Positions 38,149 through 47,437 of a DNA stretch of 64,000 nt are shown here, piece after piece. Each line of letters opens with the position of its first letter. Position 1 is the first letter of the stretch. The notes under the pieces were generated by a model. The model was given only the letters and a program-made list of their open reading frames with translations. It was not told where the DNA came from and ran no database searches. Position numbers and translations under genes: made by a program. This stretch comes from an uncultured Pseudomonadota bacterium (GTDB lineage: Bacteria > Pseudomonadota > Gammaproteobacteria > Methylococcales > Methylomonadaceae). The stretch is taken from positions 61,835-125,834 of the forward strand of contig CAIQDI010000032.1 of assembly GCA_903870545.1 (NCBI GenBank). The letters run 5' to 3'.

Positions 38149-39223
38149 TCCTATAAAAAAGGTTAATTTTCTCGATTTCGACAGAAAAGGCTTAACCGCC
38201 TTTTTTGTTGGTTTAGGCGAAAAACCCTTCCGCGCTACACAATTGATGAAGTGGATTTATCACGAAAACGTGTACGATTTTGATGCGATGAGCAATTTAA
38301 GCAAATCGCTTCGGGCGTATTTAACCGAAAATTGTGTGATTGCTACACCTGAAATTGCGGTGGAGCAAATCGCCAGTGACGGCACGATTAAATGGGCGAT
38401 GCAAACGCATTGCGGCAATCGGATTGAAAGCGTTTTTATTCCCGAAGAAGGTCGCAACACGTTGTGTATTTCGTCACAAATCGGTTGTGCGTTGGCGTGT
38501 ACATTTTGTTCCACCGCGCAACAAGGTTTTAATCGTAATCTTGCTACGTCTGAAATTATCGGTCAATTATTTGTTGCCCAAAATCGCGTCGGCACAGACA
38601 ACCGAATCACTAACGTGGTGATGATGGGCATGGGCGAACCGTTGTTGAATTTCGATAACGTGGTCGCGTCGGTCAATTTGATGATGGATGATTTGGCGTA
38701 TGGTTTATCAAAACGGCGCGTGACCATTAGCTCATCGGGCATTGTGCCAGCGATTGAACGTTTAAGCGAAGCGTGTGATGTCAGTTTAGCGATTTCACTT
38801 CATGCGGTGCGGGATGAATTACGCGACGAACTCGTGCCGATTAACAAAAAATATCCGTTAAATATGTTGATGGAGGCATGCCGTGAAAACGCCAAAATCG
38901 CGCCACGTCGTTTTATCACCTTTGAATATGTGATGCTCGACGGCATTAACGACACAATGGAAGACGCAAAAGGGCTGATTAAGTTACTCAAAACGGTACC
39001 GTGCAAACTCAATTTAATTCCATTCAATCCTTTTCCGAATTCGTCTTATAATTGCTCCAGCAAAGAAACTATTTTGAAATTTAAAACACTGCTCAACGAT
39101 GCAGGAATTATTACCACCGTTCGCAAAACGCGCGGTGAAGATATTGATGCCGCGTGTGGTCAATTAGTGGGGAAAGTAGCGGACAAAAGTCGGCGACATT
39201 TGAAATTCCAAAACCAGGTGTAG
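38123..39223 (+). CDS. rlmN: 23S rRNA/tRNA adenine-C2 methyltransferase RlmN
   Basis: RlmN methylates A2503 of 23S rRNA and A37 of some tRNAs by radical SAM chemistry. The protein has the CxxxCxxC motif in [29 protein letters not shown], the glycine-rich SAM site, and the C-terminal Cys in DIDAACGQL that forms the methyl-carrying pair. The start is uncertain: the ATG at 38123 (366 residues) and the in-frame GTG at 38132 both overlap the end of ndk. The core begins at [12 protein letters not shown]. Confidence 0.96.
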   Translation: MNFVKELVNPIKKVNFLDFDRKGLTAFFVGLGEKPFRATQLMKWIYHENVYDFDAMSNLSKSLRAYLTENCVIATPEIAVEQIASDGTIKWAMQTHCGNRIESVFIPEEGRNTLCISSQIGCALACTFCSTAQQGFNRNLATSEIIGQLFVAQNRVGTDNRITNVVMMGMGEPLLNFDNVVASVNLMMDDLAYGLSKRRVTISSSGIVPAIERLSEACDVSLAISLHAVRDELRDELVPINKKYPLNMLMEACRENAKIAPRRFITFEYVMLDGINDTMEDAKGLIKLLKTVPCKLNLIPFNPFPNSSYNCSSKETILKFKTLLNDAGIITTVRKTRGEDIDAACGQLVGKVADKSRRHLKFQNQV

Positions 39224-39226
39224 CGT

Positions 39227-39976
39227 ATGCGTTTATTTAATTTGTTCATTTTGAGTGCGTCAATCATAGGTTTAATGGCTTGTGCGACGACCGATGATAA
39301 AAAAACGATTGAAGGAAGTACCGCTGATATTTATTTTCAACTTGGCGTGCGTTATTTAAATTTAAACAAATTAGAAATCGCCAAAGAAAATTTACAACAC
39401 GCCATTCGACTAGACAATAAAAACGCGCAAGCCTTTAACGCGATGGGTGTGTTGGACGAAAAACTCAATAAAATAGACGACGCTCGCTCACATTATCAAA
39501 ACGCGCTCGATTTAACCCCAGATGATTTAAGTGTTAAAAATAATTACGGTCGGTTTTTGTGTGAACAAGGTGAGGGCGAAAGAGGCATGGCGTTATTGAT
39601 CACCGCGACGAAGGATGGCTTGAACGATCGTCCGTGGTTGGCGATGACCAATTTAGGGCGTTGTTTTATGCAATTGGCGCAATATCAAGAAGCGGAAACC
39701 TATTTTGAACAAGCGTTACAGCTCAACGCAAATTACGCGCCGGCATTATTAGAAATGCAAAAAGTTAATTACCAGAAAGGTGATTTCATGGTAGCGAAAG
39801 TTTATTTACAGCGTTACACGCAGGCGACTGAACCTACGTCAGAATCCTTGTTAATTGCGTCACAAATTGAAGGCGCGTCGGGTAATGCCGAAATGGCGAA
39901 ACAGTATGAAACGTTACTGTTAACGAAGTTCCCGCTGTCGATTGAAGCGAAACGATTTAAGGCTGTTAATAAGTAA
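39227..39976 (+). CDS. pilW: Type IV pilus biogenesis lipoprotein PilW/PilF (TPR)
   Basis: This outer-membrane pilotin helps the PilQ secretin assemble. The 249-residue protein has a lipoprotein signal with lipobox LMAC (Cys19), followed by TPR units such as AIRLDNKNAQAFNAMGVLDEKLNKIDDARSHYQNALDLTPDDL. It follows rlmN by 3 bases, the usual gammaproteobacterial position. In most relatives rodZ and ispG come next; here a secreted DUF1566 gene does. Confidence 0.92.
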   Translation: MRLFNLFILSASIIGLMACATTDDKKTIEGSTADIYFQLGVRYLNLNKLEIAKENLQHAIRLDNKNAQAFNAMGVLDEKLNKIDDARSHYQNALDLTPDDLSVKNNYGRFLCEQGEGERGMALLITATKDGLNDRPWLAMTNLGRCFMQLAQYQEAETYFEQALQLNANYAPALLEMQKVNYQKGDFMVAKVYLQRYTQATEPTSESLLIASQIEGASGNAEMAKQYETLLLTKFPLSIEAKRFKAVNK

Positions 39977-40006
39977 TCCCGTATCATTTTAAAAAGGTTT
40001 TTCAAC

Positions 40007-40906
40007 ATGAAACATCACAGCGCGTTTTTCGTTGTTTTCCTATGTTTGTTTAGCGCGTCAGCAATGTCAGCCGTTGTGCCACCAATAACAAAAATTAGCG
40101 TCACGCCAACATTAGCGTTGGTTGAGGGTGACAATTCAGTTGAACAATACAACGTTTACACTTTACAACTCAAAGCTACCGACAGTGACAATAACTTGCA
40201 CTCAATTACGGTTGATTGGAAAGACGGCTCACAAGCCGAAACCCAAATTGCAACAAATGACATCGCCCTCACTTTTACACATCCTTACGATAAAGTGGGT
40301 AAATTTGAACTAATGGCAACCGCAAAAGATAGCGGTACACCGGCTTTAACCAGTGCTGTTTTATCAAAAACGATTGATGTTGCAGCACCTCCAGCGAGTT
40401 CTTACAGTAAAGTCTGTAATAGTGGCGCGTTGGAAGGCGAAGAAGATTGTCCTATCAATCCCGTTTTGGGCAATAAAGAAACCGATTGGGCTTGCACTCA
40501 AGACAATAAAACCGGCTTGATGTGGGAAGTCAAAACGACCGACGGTGGTTTGCGTGACATGGCTAAAACGTACACCAATTACACCGCCGATTACAACCCC
40601 AATAAACTTTATGGTGCAGAAACGAATGCGGACGGGTTTGTCGTTAACGTGAATTCGCAAGGTTTATGTGGAGCAAGCGATTGGCGAATGCCGACCGAAG
40701 ACGAACTTTTAGGTATTGTGAAATTAGGGTCATCTTATCCAACTATCAACACAACCTATTTTCCTAATACGAAAAGTGATTGGTTTTGGTCTTCTTCGCC
40801 TTATGCTGACTACAGTAGCAATGCGTGGTTTGTCTACTTCAGCAACGGTTTTTCGTACTATTACAGTAAGGACGTTAACGATTATGTTCGGGTGGTGCGT
40901 GGTTGA
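40007..40906 (+). CDS. Secreted DUF1566 (C-type-lectin-like) protein, putative DGR variable protein B
   Basis: The 299-residue protein has a Sec signal peptide (about 1-22, SASAMSA), a PKD/cadherin-like domain (about 30-125) and a DUF1566 C-terminal domain (about 128-299). Long stretches are nearly identical to protein A at 7401, including SYSKVCNSGALEGEEDCPIN, DNKTGLMWEVKTTDGGLRDM and LCGASDWR(L/M)PT. It lacks A's N-terminal extra beta domain. Residues 268-293 are the variable block. It should be secreted to the periplasm or surface. It sits between pilW and hisS, the place normally held by rodZ and ispG. Confidence 0.85.
   Translation: MKHHSAFFVVFLCLFSASAMSAVVPPITKISVTPTLALVEGDNSVEQYNVYTLQLKATDSDNNLHSITVDWKDGSQAETQIATNDIALTFTHPYDKVGKFELMATAKDSGTPALTSAVLSKTIDVAAPPASSYSKVCNSGALEGEEDCPINPVLGNKETDWACTQDNKTGLMWEVKTTDGGLRDMAKTYTNYTADYNPNKLYGAETNADGFVVNVNSQGLCGASDWRMPTEDELLGIVKLGSSYPTINTTYFPNTKSDWFWSSSPYADYSSNAWFVYFSNGFSYYYSKDVNDYVRVVRG
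40808..40885 (+). other. Candidate DGR variable region (VR) of protein B
   Basis: These 26 codons align without gaps to 7496-7419 (minus strand). Sixteen codons differ at position 1 or 2 and only five bases differ at position 3. Invariant anchors GCG-TGG, GTC, TTC and AAG are shared. The 24 bases before it (40784-40807) are identical to those before VR A, and GTTCGG(T/G)TGGTGCG follows in both. Confidence 0.65.
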
Positions 40907-40990
40907 TCGTGTTTTTAATTATGATGGGCTTTCAGAATTTAATCGTAGACGATTTTGTGTTGGTGAAAAAACTTTAGGAATAGTAATTTA

Positions 40991-42301
40991 ATGGCAAATA
41001 TCCAAGCAATTCGCGGGATGCACGACATCCTGCCAGACCAAACACCGCTGTGGCAATATGCCGAAAAAATTATCCGTGAAGTATTCAGTAATTACGGTTA
41101 TAGCGAAATCCGTTTACCTGCCGTTGAAAAAACAGAACTATTTAAACGTTCCATCGGCGAAGTGACCGACATTGTCGAAAAAGAAATGTACACGTTCGAC
41201 GATAGAAATGGCGATTCGTTGACGTTGCGACCCGAAGGAACGGCGGGGTGTTTACGCGCTTGTTTAGAACACGGTTTACTGCACAATCAAGTGCATCGGC
41301 TTTGGTATTATGGCGCGATGTATCGTCACGAGCGTCCGCAAAAAGGACGTTATCGCCAATTTTTTCAGTTTGGCGTGGAAACGTACGGCATGGCGGGCGC
41401 AGATATTGATGCCGAATTATTATTGTTAACGGATAGATTGTGGAAACGATTGGGCGTTCGTGAAAAAGTGCGTTTGCAGCTTAATTCGCTTGGCACAATT
41501 GCCGAACGATTGGTTTATCGTGACGCATTAGTCGCGTATTTTGAGCAACATTTGAAAGCGTTAGACGAAGACAGTTTGCGTCGTTTGAAAACCAATCCGC
41601 TGCGAATTTTAGACACGAAAAATCCCGCCATGAAAGACGTGGTGGCGAATGCGCCCGAATTGATGGATTATTTAGGCGACGATTCGCGTCAGCATTTTCA
41701 AACGATTTTAGACACGCTTACGGATTTAGGTGTGAGTTTTGAAATCAATACACGCTTAGTTCGTGGCTTGGATTATTACAGCAAAACCGTTTTTGAATGG
41801 GTCACAGACGAACTTGGTTCGCAAGGCACGATTTGCGCGGGCGGACGTTACGACGGTTTAATTGAACAGCTCGGCGGCAAAGCAAACTCGGCAATCGGTT
41901 TTGCAATGGGCATGGAACGATTGGTTTTATTGCTTGAAACGCTCGCTGATATTCAAGTCGAAAATACTGTTGACGTGTATTTGATTCGTGTCGGTGAAAC
42001 CGCTGAAAAAGTCGGTTTACGTTTAGCGGAACAATTGCGAACTGAGCTTTCAACGCTGAAATTACAAGTTGATTGCGCGGGCGGCAGCATCAAAAGTCAG
42101 TTTAAAAAAGCCGATAAAAGCGGCGCAACAGTTGCACTAATTTTAGGTGAAAATGAAGTGGCGCGGGGTGTAATCGGTGTAAAATTATTACGAGACGAAA
42201 AATCGGAACAACAGAATTTAGTCATGTCCGAAGTCATTGAATTTTTGCGTCACACAAAAAAATCTAAAAACACAAACGAGATGGTTAATGGAAACCTTTG
42301 A
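40991..42301 (+). CDS. hisS: Histidyl-tRNA synthetase
   Basis: HisS charges tRNA-His. The 436-residue class II enzyme has [15 protein letters not shown], the motif 2 [20 protein letters not shown] region (as [15 protein letters not shown]), the histidine-specific [30 protein letters not shown] and motif 3 [17 protein letters not shown] ribosome binding site (TTAGGAA) precedes the ATG. yfgM starts 14 bases before its end. Confidence 0.98.
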   Translation: MANIQAIRGMHDILPDQTPLWQYAEKIIREVFSNYGYSEIRLPAVEKTELFKRSIGEVTDIVEKEMYTFDDRNGDSLTLRPEGTAGCLRACLEHGLLHNQVHRLWYYGAMYRHERPQKGRYRQFFQFGVETYGMAGADIDAELLLLTDRLWKRLGVREKVRLQLNSLGTIAERLVYRDALVAYFEQHLKALDEDSLRRLKTNPLRILDTKNPAMKDVVANAPELMDYLGDDSRQHFQTILDTLTDLGVSFEINTRLVRGLDYYSKTVFEWVTDELGSQGTICAGGRYDGLIEQLGGKANSAIGFAMGMERLVLLLETLADIQVENTVDVYLIRVGETAEKVGLRLAEQLRTELSTLKLQVDCAGGSIKSQFKKADKSGATVALILGENEVARGVIGVKLLRDEKSEQQNLVMSEVIEFLRHTKKSKNTNEMVNGNL

Positions 42302-42932
42302 AACTGAAGAACAACAAGTTGAAGCCCTGCAAAAGTGGTGGAAAGAAAACGGCACCGCCTCGCTCATTGGTTTAGGCATTGGTTTAGCAGCAATTTTGGG
42401 CTGGAGTTATTGGCTCGATTACAAAAAAGTTGAAACCGGCAAAGCCTCGGCGATGTACGACCAATTGCTAAAAAATGTGAATGAAAACCAAAAAGAAGCG
42501 ATTGACACGGTCGCGAATAAACTTAAAATCGAATTCAAATCCACAGAATACGCCGCTTACAGCACTTTATTACAAGCAAAATCGAAAATCGATGCCGGTG
42601 ATTTAGCCAGCGCAAAAGAATTATTGCAAAGTTTAGCGAATCAATCTGGCGACCTCAGTCAATTGGCGCAATTGCGTTTGGTGCGTTTATATTTGGCAAC
42701 GGGCGAATATGAAAAAGGGCTACAACTCATTAACGCCGTCGATCCGAAAACGACCGCTGGTTTTTCTGATAATTACGACGAATTAGTGGGCGATTTATAT
42801 GTAGCGTTAGACCGCACCGACGAAGCGCGTAGTGCGTATGAAAAAGCCTTACGCAACGGTCATCAATCACCGTTATTGCAATTCAAAATCGACGATTTAA
42901 CCGCACCCGAAAAATTGGAAAGTACAAAATAA
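42288..42932 (+). CDS. yfgM: YfgM family (SecYEG-associated, TPR) membrane protein
   Basis: YfgM is an inner-membrane protein that associates with SecYEG and periplasmic chaperones. The 214-residue protein begins [22 protein letters not shown], has one helix ([20 protein letters not shown]) and a periplasmic TPR-like domain with [26 protein letters not shown] and [20 protein letters not shown]. The start at 42288 lies inside hisS. It is followed directly by bamB, the standard order. Confidence 0.93.
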   Translation: METFETEEQQVEALQKWWKENGTASLIGLGIGLAAILGWSYWLDYKKVETGKASAMYDQLLKNVNENQKEAIDTVANKLKIEFKSTEYAAYSTLLQAKSKIDAGDLASAKELLQSLANQSGDLSQLAQLRLVRLYLATGEYEKGLQLINAVDPKTTAGFSDNYDELVGDLYVALDRTDEARSAYEKALRNGHQSPLLQFKIDDLTAPEKLESTK

Positions 42933-44119
42933 TGCGCCGTTTATTGCTTTTGATGACTGTTTTATCACTGACCGCCTGCACGACGTTTGACACCGTAAAA
43001 GACTCTGTTTCAGGTATTTCTGATTACTTTTCTGGTGGCGAAGATAACGCCGATCCGCCTGCGATTTTGACTGAATTTATTCCAGAAGTGAAAGTCGAAA
43101 AATTATGGGATGCGTCAATTGGCGTGGGCGCGAATGAACAAACGGTAAAATTAGTCCCCGTCGTTCACAATCAAAACATCATTACCGCCGACCGCGAAGG
43201 ATTTGTGCAATCGCGCCATTTAACAACCGGCGACAAAGTCTGGTCGGTGGAAACGGCATTACGTTTATCCGGTGGCGCAGGATTAGGCGCAGGCACGGTC
43301 GTTTTTGGTTCGAGTAATGCCGAAGTCATTGCGTTAAATAGCGACAGCGGTGAAAAACTTTGGCAGGTCAAAGTGTCGGGCGAAGTGTTGTCGATTCCTA
43401 CCATTGCCAAACATATTGTTATCGTTCGCACCACGGACGGCACGGTTTCAGCGTTAAATGAACAAACTGGCGCGAAATTATGGAGTTATGAACACAACGT
43501 GCCGCCGTTAAGTATTCGCGGCACCGGAACGCCGTTAATTGTGGGCGATAAAGTCATTACCGGTTACGACAATGGAAAATTGATTGCGTTGGATTTGAAC
43601 AACGGTAAATTTGCGTGGGAAACCAGCATTGCCATTCCGAAAGGACGTTCCGAAGTTGAGCGATTGGTGGATTTAGACGTTGATCCGATTGAAACTAATG
43701 ACGTGATTTATATTGCAAGTTATCGCGGTGGTATAGCGGCGATTTCCGCGTCAGACGGTGACATTATGTGGCGCAACGAAAGTATTTCGTCATATTCTGG
43801 ATTGAGCCACGATTTCCGTTATTTGTATTTGAGCGATTCGCACGGACACGTTTGGCAAATTGATCAACGCACGGGCGGTGGTTTGTGGCAACAAAAAGAT
43901 TTGCATCATCGTCGATTGACTGCGCCGGTCACTTATCAAAATTATGTGGTGGTCGGTGATTTTGAAGGTTATGTGCATTGGCTCAGTAGCACCGATGGAC
44001 GACTTCTCGGACGAACCCAAGTTGCCGACAGCGCGATTGAAGCCAAACCTATTGTCATCGATGATGTCATTTATATTTACGCCAAAGACGGCACGCTTGC
44101 CGCATTAAAAATTAAATAA
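42932..44119 (+). CDS. bamB: Outer membrane protein assembly factor BamB
   Basis: BamB is a lipoprotein of the BAM complex that inserts beta-barrels into the outer membrane. The 395-residue protein has a lipobox LTAC (Cys16) and an eight-bladed PQQ-like propeller with repeats such as GTVSALNEQTGAKLWSYEHN and GKLIALDLNNGKFAWE. Its start overlaps the yfgM stop by one base. Confidence 0.96.
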   Translation: MRRLLLLMTVLSLTACTTFDTVKDSVSGISDYFSGGEDNADPPAILTEFIPEVKVEKLWDASIGVGANEQTVKLVPVVHNQNIITADREGFVQSRHLTTGDKVWSVETALRLSGGAGLGAGTVVFGSSNAEVIALNSDSGEKLWQVKVSGEVLSIPTIAKHIVIVRTTDGTVSALNEQTGAKLWSYEHNVPPLSIRGTGTPLIVGDKVITGYDNGKLIALDLNNGKFAWETSIAIPKGRSEVERLVDLDVDPIETNDVIYIASYRGGIAAISASDGDIMWRNESISSYSGLSHDFRYLYLSDSHGHVWQIDQRTGGGLWQQKDLHHRRLTAPVTYQNYVVVGDFEGYVHWLSSTDGRLLGRTQVADSAIEAKPIVIDDVIYIYAKDGTLAALKIK

Positions 44120-44127
44120 AACCAAAT

Positions 44128-44163
44128 CGATTCAAGATTTTTATCTTGAATCGTTTCTCTTTT
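44128..44163 (+). terminator. Rho-independent terminator after bamB
   Basis: CGATTCAAGAT (44128-44138) and ATCTTGAATCG (44143-44153) form a perfect 11-bp stem with a TTTT loop, followed by TTTCTCTTTT. It separates the hisS-yfgM-bamB transcript from der. Confidence 0.75.
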
Positions 44164-44186
44164 ACCTCAAACTCCCCCCTAAAATT

Positions 44187-45584
44187 ATGTTACCCGTTAT
44201 CGCTTTAGTCGGTCGTCCCAACGTGGGCAAATCGACCTTATTTAATTTATTAACTCGCACGCGCGACGCAATTGTCGCCGATTTTTCAGGTTTAACCCGT
44301 GATCGCCAATATGGGCGCGTCAAACACAAAGATATTCGCCCATGCTTAGTTGTGGATACGGGCGGGATTGCCGACGATGCCGAAGGAATTGAGCGCGTCG
44401 CCCGTCAACAAGTACAAATCGCGTTAGAAGAAGCCGATATTGTCTTTTTCATGGTTGATGGACGCGCTGGGTTAAGTGCATCCGATAAAGTCATCGCCAA
44501 CACGTTACGCAAACTCCAAAAACCCGTCATTTTGGTGACGAACAAAACTGACGGCGTAGACACATTTGTGGCGATTGCCGATTTTTACAGTTTAGCGTTG
44601 GGTGAACCGGTGAAAATCGCCGCTTCACACGGAACGGGCGTACCGGAATTATTAAAATTAGCGGACGCATTATTGCCGCCAATGGTTGAAGAAGAAATCG
44701 AAGATAAAGATAACATTGCAATCGCGGTAGTTGGTCGTCCAAATGTGGGCAAATCGACGTTGGTTAATCGATTACTCGGCGAAGAACGGGTTATTGTATT
44801 TGACGAAGCAGGTACCACTCGCGACAGCATTTATATTCCGTTTGAACGCAACGGCACAAAATTCACCTTAATCGACACCGCTGGAATGCGTCGTCGGTCG
44901 CGCATTGATGAAGTGATTGAAAAATTCAGCGTATTAAAAGCGTTGCAAGCCGTCGAAAAAGCAAACGTCGTCATTTATTTGGTCGATGCTCAAGAAGGCA
45001 TTACCGATCAAGACGCGCATTTGTTGGGTTTAGTTTTGGAAGCGGGTCGCGCGTTGATTATTGGTTTGAACAAATGGGACGGCATCAGCACCGAACAAAA
45101 AAATACCATTAACCGCCAATTAGATGTGAAATTGTCGTTTGTCGAATTCGCCGAAAAACATCAAATTTCTGCGCTGCACGGCAACGGTGTTGGCAAAATG
45201 TTTGATATGGTGCAAAGTTTGTACGAAGCGGCGATGCTTGATATGTCCACGCCAAATTTGACGCGAATGTTGAAAGAAGCGGTTGCCGCGCATCAACCAC
45301 CGATGGTGAATGGACGACGAATTAAATTAAAATACGCCCATCAAGGCGGAAGAAATCCGCCGATTGTGGTGGTTCATGGCGCACAAACGGACGTGTTGCC
45401 CGAGTCGTATAAACGTTATTTGATTAACTATTACCGTACCGCCATGAATTTAAGCGGTACGCCGATTCGGATTGTGTTCAAGTCGCCGGTGAATCCATTC
45501 CATGGTTTGAAAACCAAACAAACTGAGTGGGAAGTTAAAAAACGTGAGCGTTTAACTCGTCGTGCCAAAGCCAAAAGTCATTAA
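44187..45584 (+). CDS. der: Ribosome biogenesis GTPase Der (EngA)
   Basis: Der is a double GTPase needed for 50S subunit assembly. The 465-residue protein has two complete GTPase domains (each with GRPNVGKST, at about residues 8 and 180), DTGGI and DTAGM G3 motifs, NKTD and NKWD G4 motifs, and the C-terminal KH-like domain. The start is fixed by the conserved MLPVIALVGRPNVGKST. Upstream there is a TCCCCCCT run and no Shine-Dalgarno sequence. It ends 15 bases from the convergent mutL. Confidence 0.98.
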   Translation: MLPVIALVGRPNVGKSTLFNLLTRTRDAIVADFSGLTRDRQYGRVKHKDIRPCLVVDTGGIADDAEGIERVARQQVQIALEEADIVFFMVDGRAGLSASDKVIANTLRKLQKPVILVTNKTDGVDTFVAIADFYSLALGEPVKIAASHGTGVPELLKLADALLPPMVEEEIEDKDNIAIAVVGRPNVGKSTLVNRLLGEERVIVFDEAGTTRDSIYIPFERNGTKFTLIDTAGMRRRSRIDEVIEKFSVLKALQAVEKANVVIYLVDAQEGITDQDAHLLGLVLEAGRALIIGLNKWDGISTEQKNTINRQLDVKLSFVEFAEKHQISALHGNGVGKMFDMVQSLYEAAMLDMSTPNLTRMLKEAVAAHQPPMVNGRRIKLKYAHQGGRNPPIVVVHGAQTDVLPESYKRYLINYYRTAMNLSGTPIRIVFKSPVNPFHGLKTKQTEWEVKKRERLTRRAKAKSH

Positions 45585-45598
45585 ATCGTTTTAGCGGT

Positions 45599-47371
45599 TC
45601 ATTGCCCGCGTAGGAAAAATTTATCGAGATCTTGTGTCGATAATGAAACCCACGTCGGGCGACCGTGATTGCATTGCCCGCCACGTTCCGTTTGTTCCAA
45701 TTCACGCAACAACGCATTCATTTCATCTTGCGTCAAAATCCGATGCGCTCGCACCGAACCGTAACACGCCATTTTCGCCAGCACGTCGTTGAACTCGGTC
45801 TGAATGCGATAACTTTCTTCATGTTCAATCAAATCCGCCAACACATCACGCACCAATTGTTCGCCGTCCGAATTTTGCAATAATGCCGGTTGAGCGCGTA
45901 ATAAAAGCGTTTCCGGTGCCATTCGATTTAATTCAAAACCGACCGATTCAAAAAAAAACGTCGCATTTTCAGCTAATTCCGCTTCGGCTTTTGTCACGGT
46001 AATTTTAATTGGCAAAAGTAGCGGCTGCGTGGCAATTTTACCTTCGGCGTATTGTTGTTTTAAACGCTCGAAAGTAATGCGTTCATGCGCGGCGTGCGTA
46101 TCGACCAAAACCATTCCCGTTGCGGTTTCCGCCACAATATAAATGCCGTGTAAATGTGAAACGGCATAACCCAAAACCATTAAATTTGGATTGGCATCGA
46201 AGGTTTTTGGAGTTTCGCGCGGCAATTCATTCGGCTGAAAATAGCGCGTTGGATTGCTTTCAGGTTCTGAAAGATCGAACGATTGCTGCTGATAACGTGG
46301 TGAAAAATTTTGAGCAGGTTCAAATTCACTTTCGGAATGCGCGGGCAATTCGCCAAAATTCACAATCGTCGGGCGCACATTCGCCAACGCCCGTTTCACA
46401 CACGACATCACAAAATCATGCACGGCGCGACCTTCACGAAAACGCACTTCCAATTTTGCTGGATGCGCGTTGACATCAACTTCGGTGGGGTCGAGTGTTA
46501 AATACAACACAAAAATCGCGTGTCGCCCGTGAAAAAGTACGTCTGAATAGGCTTGTTTAATGGCGTGTGCAATCGTTTTATCTTTCACAAATCGCCCATT
46601 CACATACAAAAATTGCATATCCGTTTGGCTGCGCGAAAACGTCGGCACGCTAATCCAACCGCTCAACGCTAAACCCGAAATTTCAAAATCTAAATGCAGC
46701 GCGTTATCGATAAAATCTGAACTAAGAATCGCCGAAACGCGCCGTTCTTGTTGAGCCAAATCTAACGCCGGAGCAAGTTTTAACACTTCTTTTTGCTGAT
46801 GAAACAGCGTAAAACCCAACGCAAATCGACTTAACGCCATGCGTTTGACGACGGTGTCAATGTGGCTAAATTCGGTTTTATCGCTTTTCAAAAATTTGCG
46901 GCGGGCGGGCGTGTTGTAAAATAAATCACACACTTCAACCGTTGTGCCTTGCCGATGTGGCGCGGGTTGCACGTCAAAAAATTGTTCCGCACCATCGCTG
47001 CACACCGACCAACCGTGCGACGAATTTTCGACTTTGGAAGTCAGCGTTAATTTCGCCACGGAACTGATACTCGCCAACGCTTCGCCGCGAAATCCCATGC
47101 TGGTGACGTGTTCTAAATCGTCGAGATTCGCGATTTTGCTTGTGGCGTGGCGCGATAACGCGAGTGGCAAATCGTCTTTTTCAATGCCCACACCGTCGTC
47201 GCAAACTCGAATTAAACGCAATCCGCCTTGTTCAATGTGAATCGTAATGAGCGTGGCTTGCGCGTCAAAACAATTTTCGAGCAACTCTTTAACAATCGAC
47301 GCGGGGCGTTCAATCACTTCACCGGCGGCAATTTGATTAACGAGTTGAGGTGGAAGAATATGAATAGACAT
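45599..47371 (-). CDS. mutL: DNA mismatch repair protein MutL
   Basis: MutL couples MutS to downstream nicking. The 590-residue protein has the GHKL ATPase with ELLENCFDAQAT, VCDDGVGIEKDDL and SMGFRGEALASISSV, the TTVEVCDLFYNTPARRKFLKS loop and a C-terminal dimer domain. That domain contains VDTHAAHERITFE and QCNHGRPT, which resemble the DQHA(x)2E(x)4E and CPHGRP motifs of nicking MutL proteins with one change each (Q to T, P to N), so endonuclease activity is possible but uncertain. mutL follows the amidase gene and its terminator. Confidence 0.97.
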   Translation of the reverse strand: MSIHILPPQLVNQIAAGEVIERPASIVKELLENCFDAQATLITIHIEQGGLRLIRVCDDGVGIEKDDLPLALSRHATSKIANLDDLEHVTSMGFRGEALASISSVAKLTLTSKVENSSHGWSVCSDGAEQFFDVQPAPHRQGTTVEVCDLFYNTPARRKFLKSDKTEFSHIDTVVKRMALSRFALGFTLFHQQKEVLKLAPALDLAQQERRVSAILSSDFIDNALHLDFEISGLALSGWISVPTFSRSQTDMQFLYVNGRFVKDKTIAHAIKQAYSDVLFHGRHAIFVLYLTLDPTEVDVNAHPAKLEVRFREGRAVHDFVMSCVKRALANVRPTIVNFGELPAHSESEFEPAQNFSPRYQQQSFDLSEPESNPTRYFQPNELPRETPKTFDANPNLMVLGYAVSHLHGIYIVAETATGMVLVDTHAAHERITFERLKQQYAEGKIATQPLLLPIKITVTKAEAELAENATFFFESVGFELNRMAPETLLLRAQPALLQNSDGEQLVRDVLADLIEHEESYRIQTEFNDVLAKMACYGSVRAHRILTQDEMNALLRELEQTERGGQCNHGRPTWVSLSTQDLDKFFLRGQ

Positions 47372-47389
47372 GAGCTGTTTTTAGAAATG

Positions 47390-47419
47390 AAAAAGGCGCG
47401 AATTATCGCGCCTTTTTTT
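47390..47419. terminator. Bidirectional Rho-independent terminator between amidase and mutL
   Basis: GGCGCGA (47395-47401) and TCGCGCC (47406-47412) with an ATTA loop, flanked by five A on one side and seven T on the other. It works on both strands. On the minus strand it ends the amidase transcript, so mutL needs its own promoter or read-through. Confidence 0.8.
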
Positions 47420-47437
47420 GATTTATTGAAGATATTT

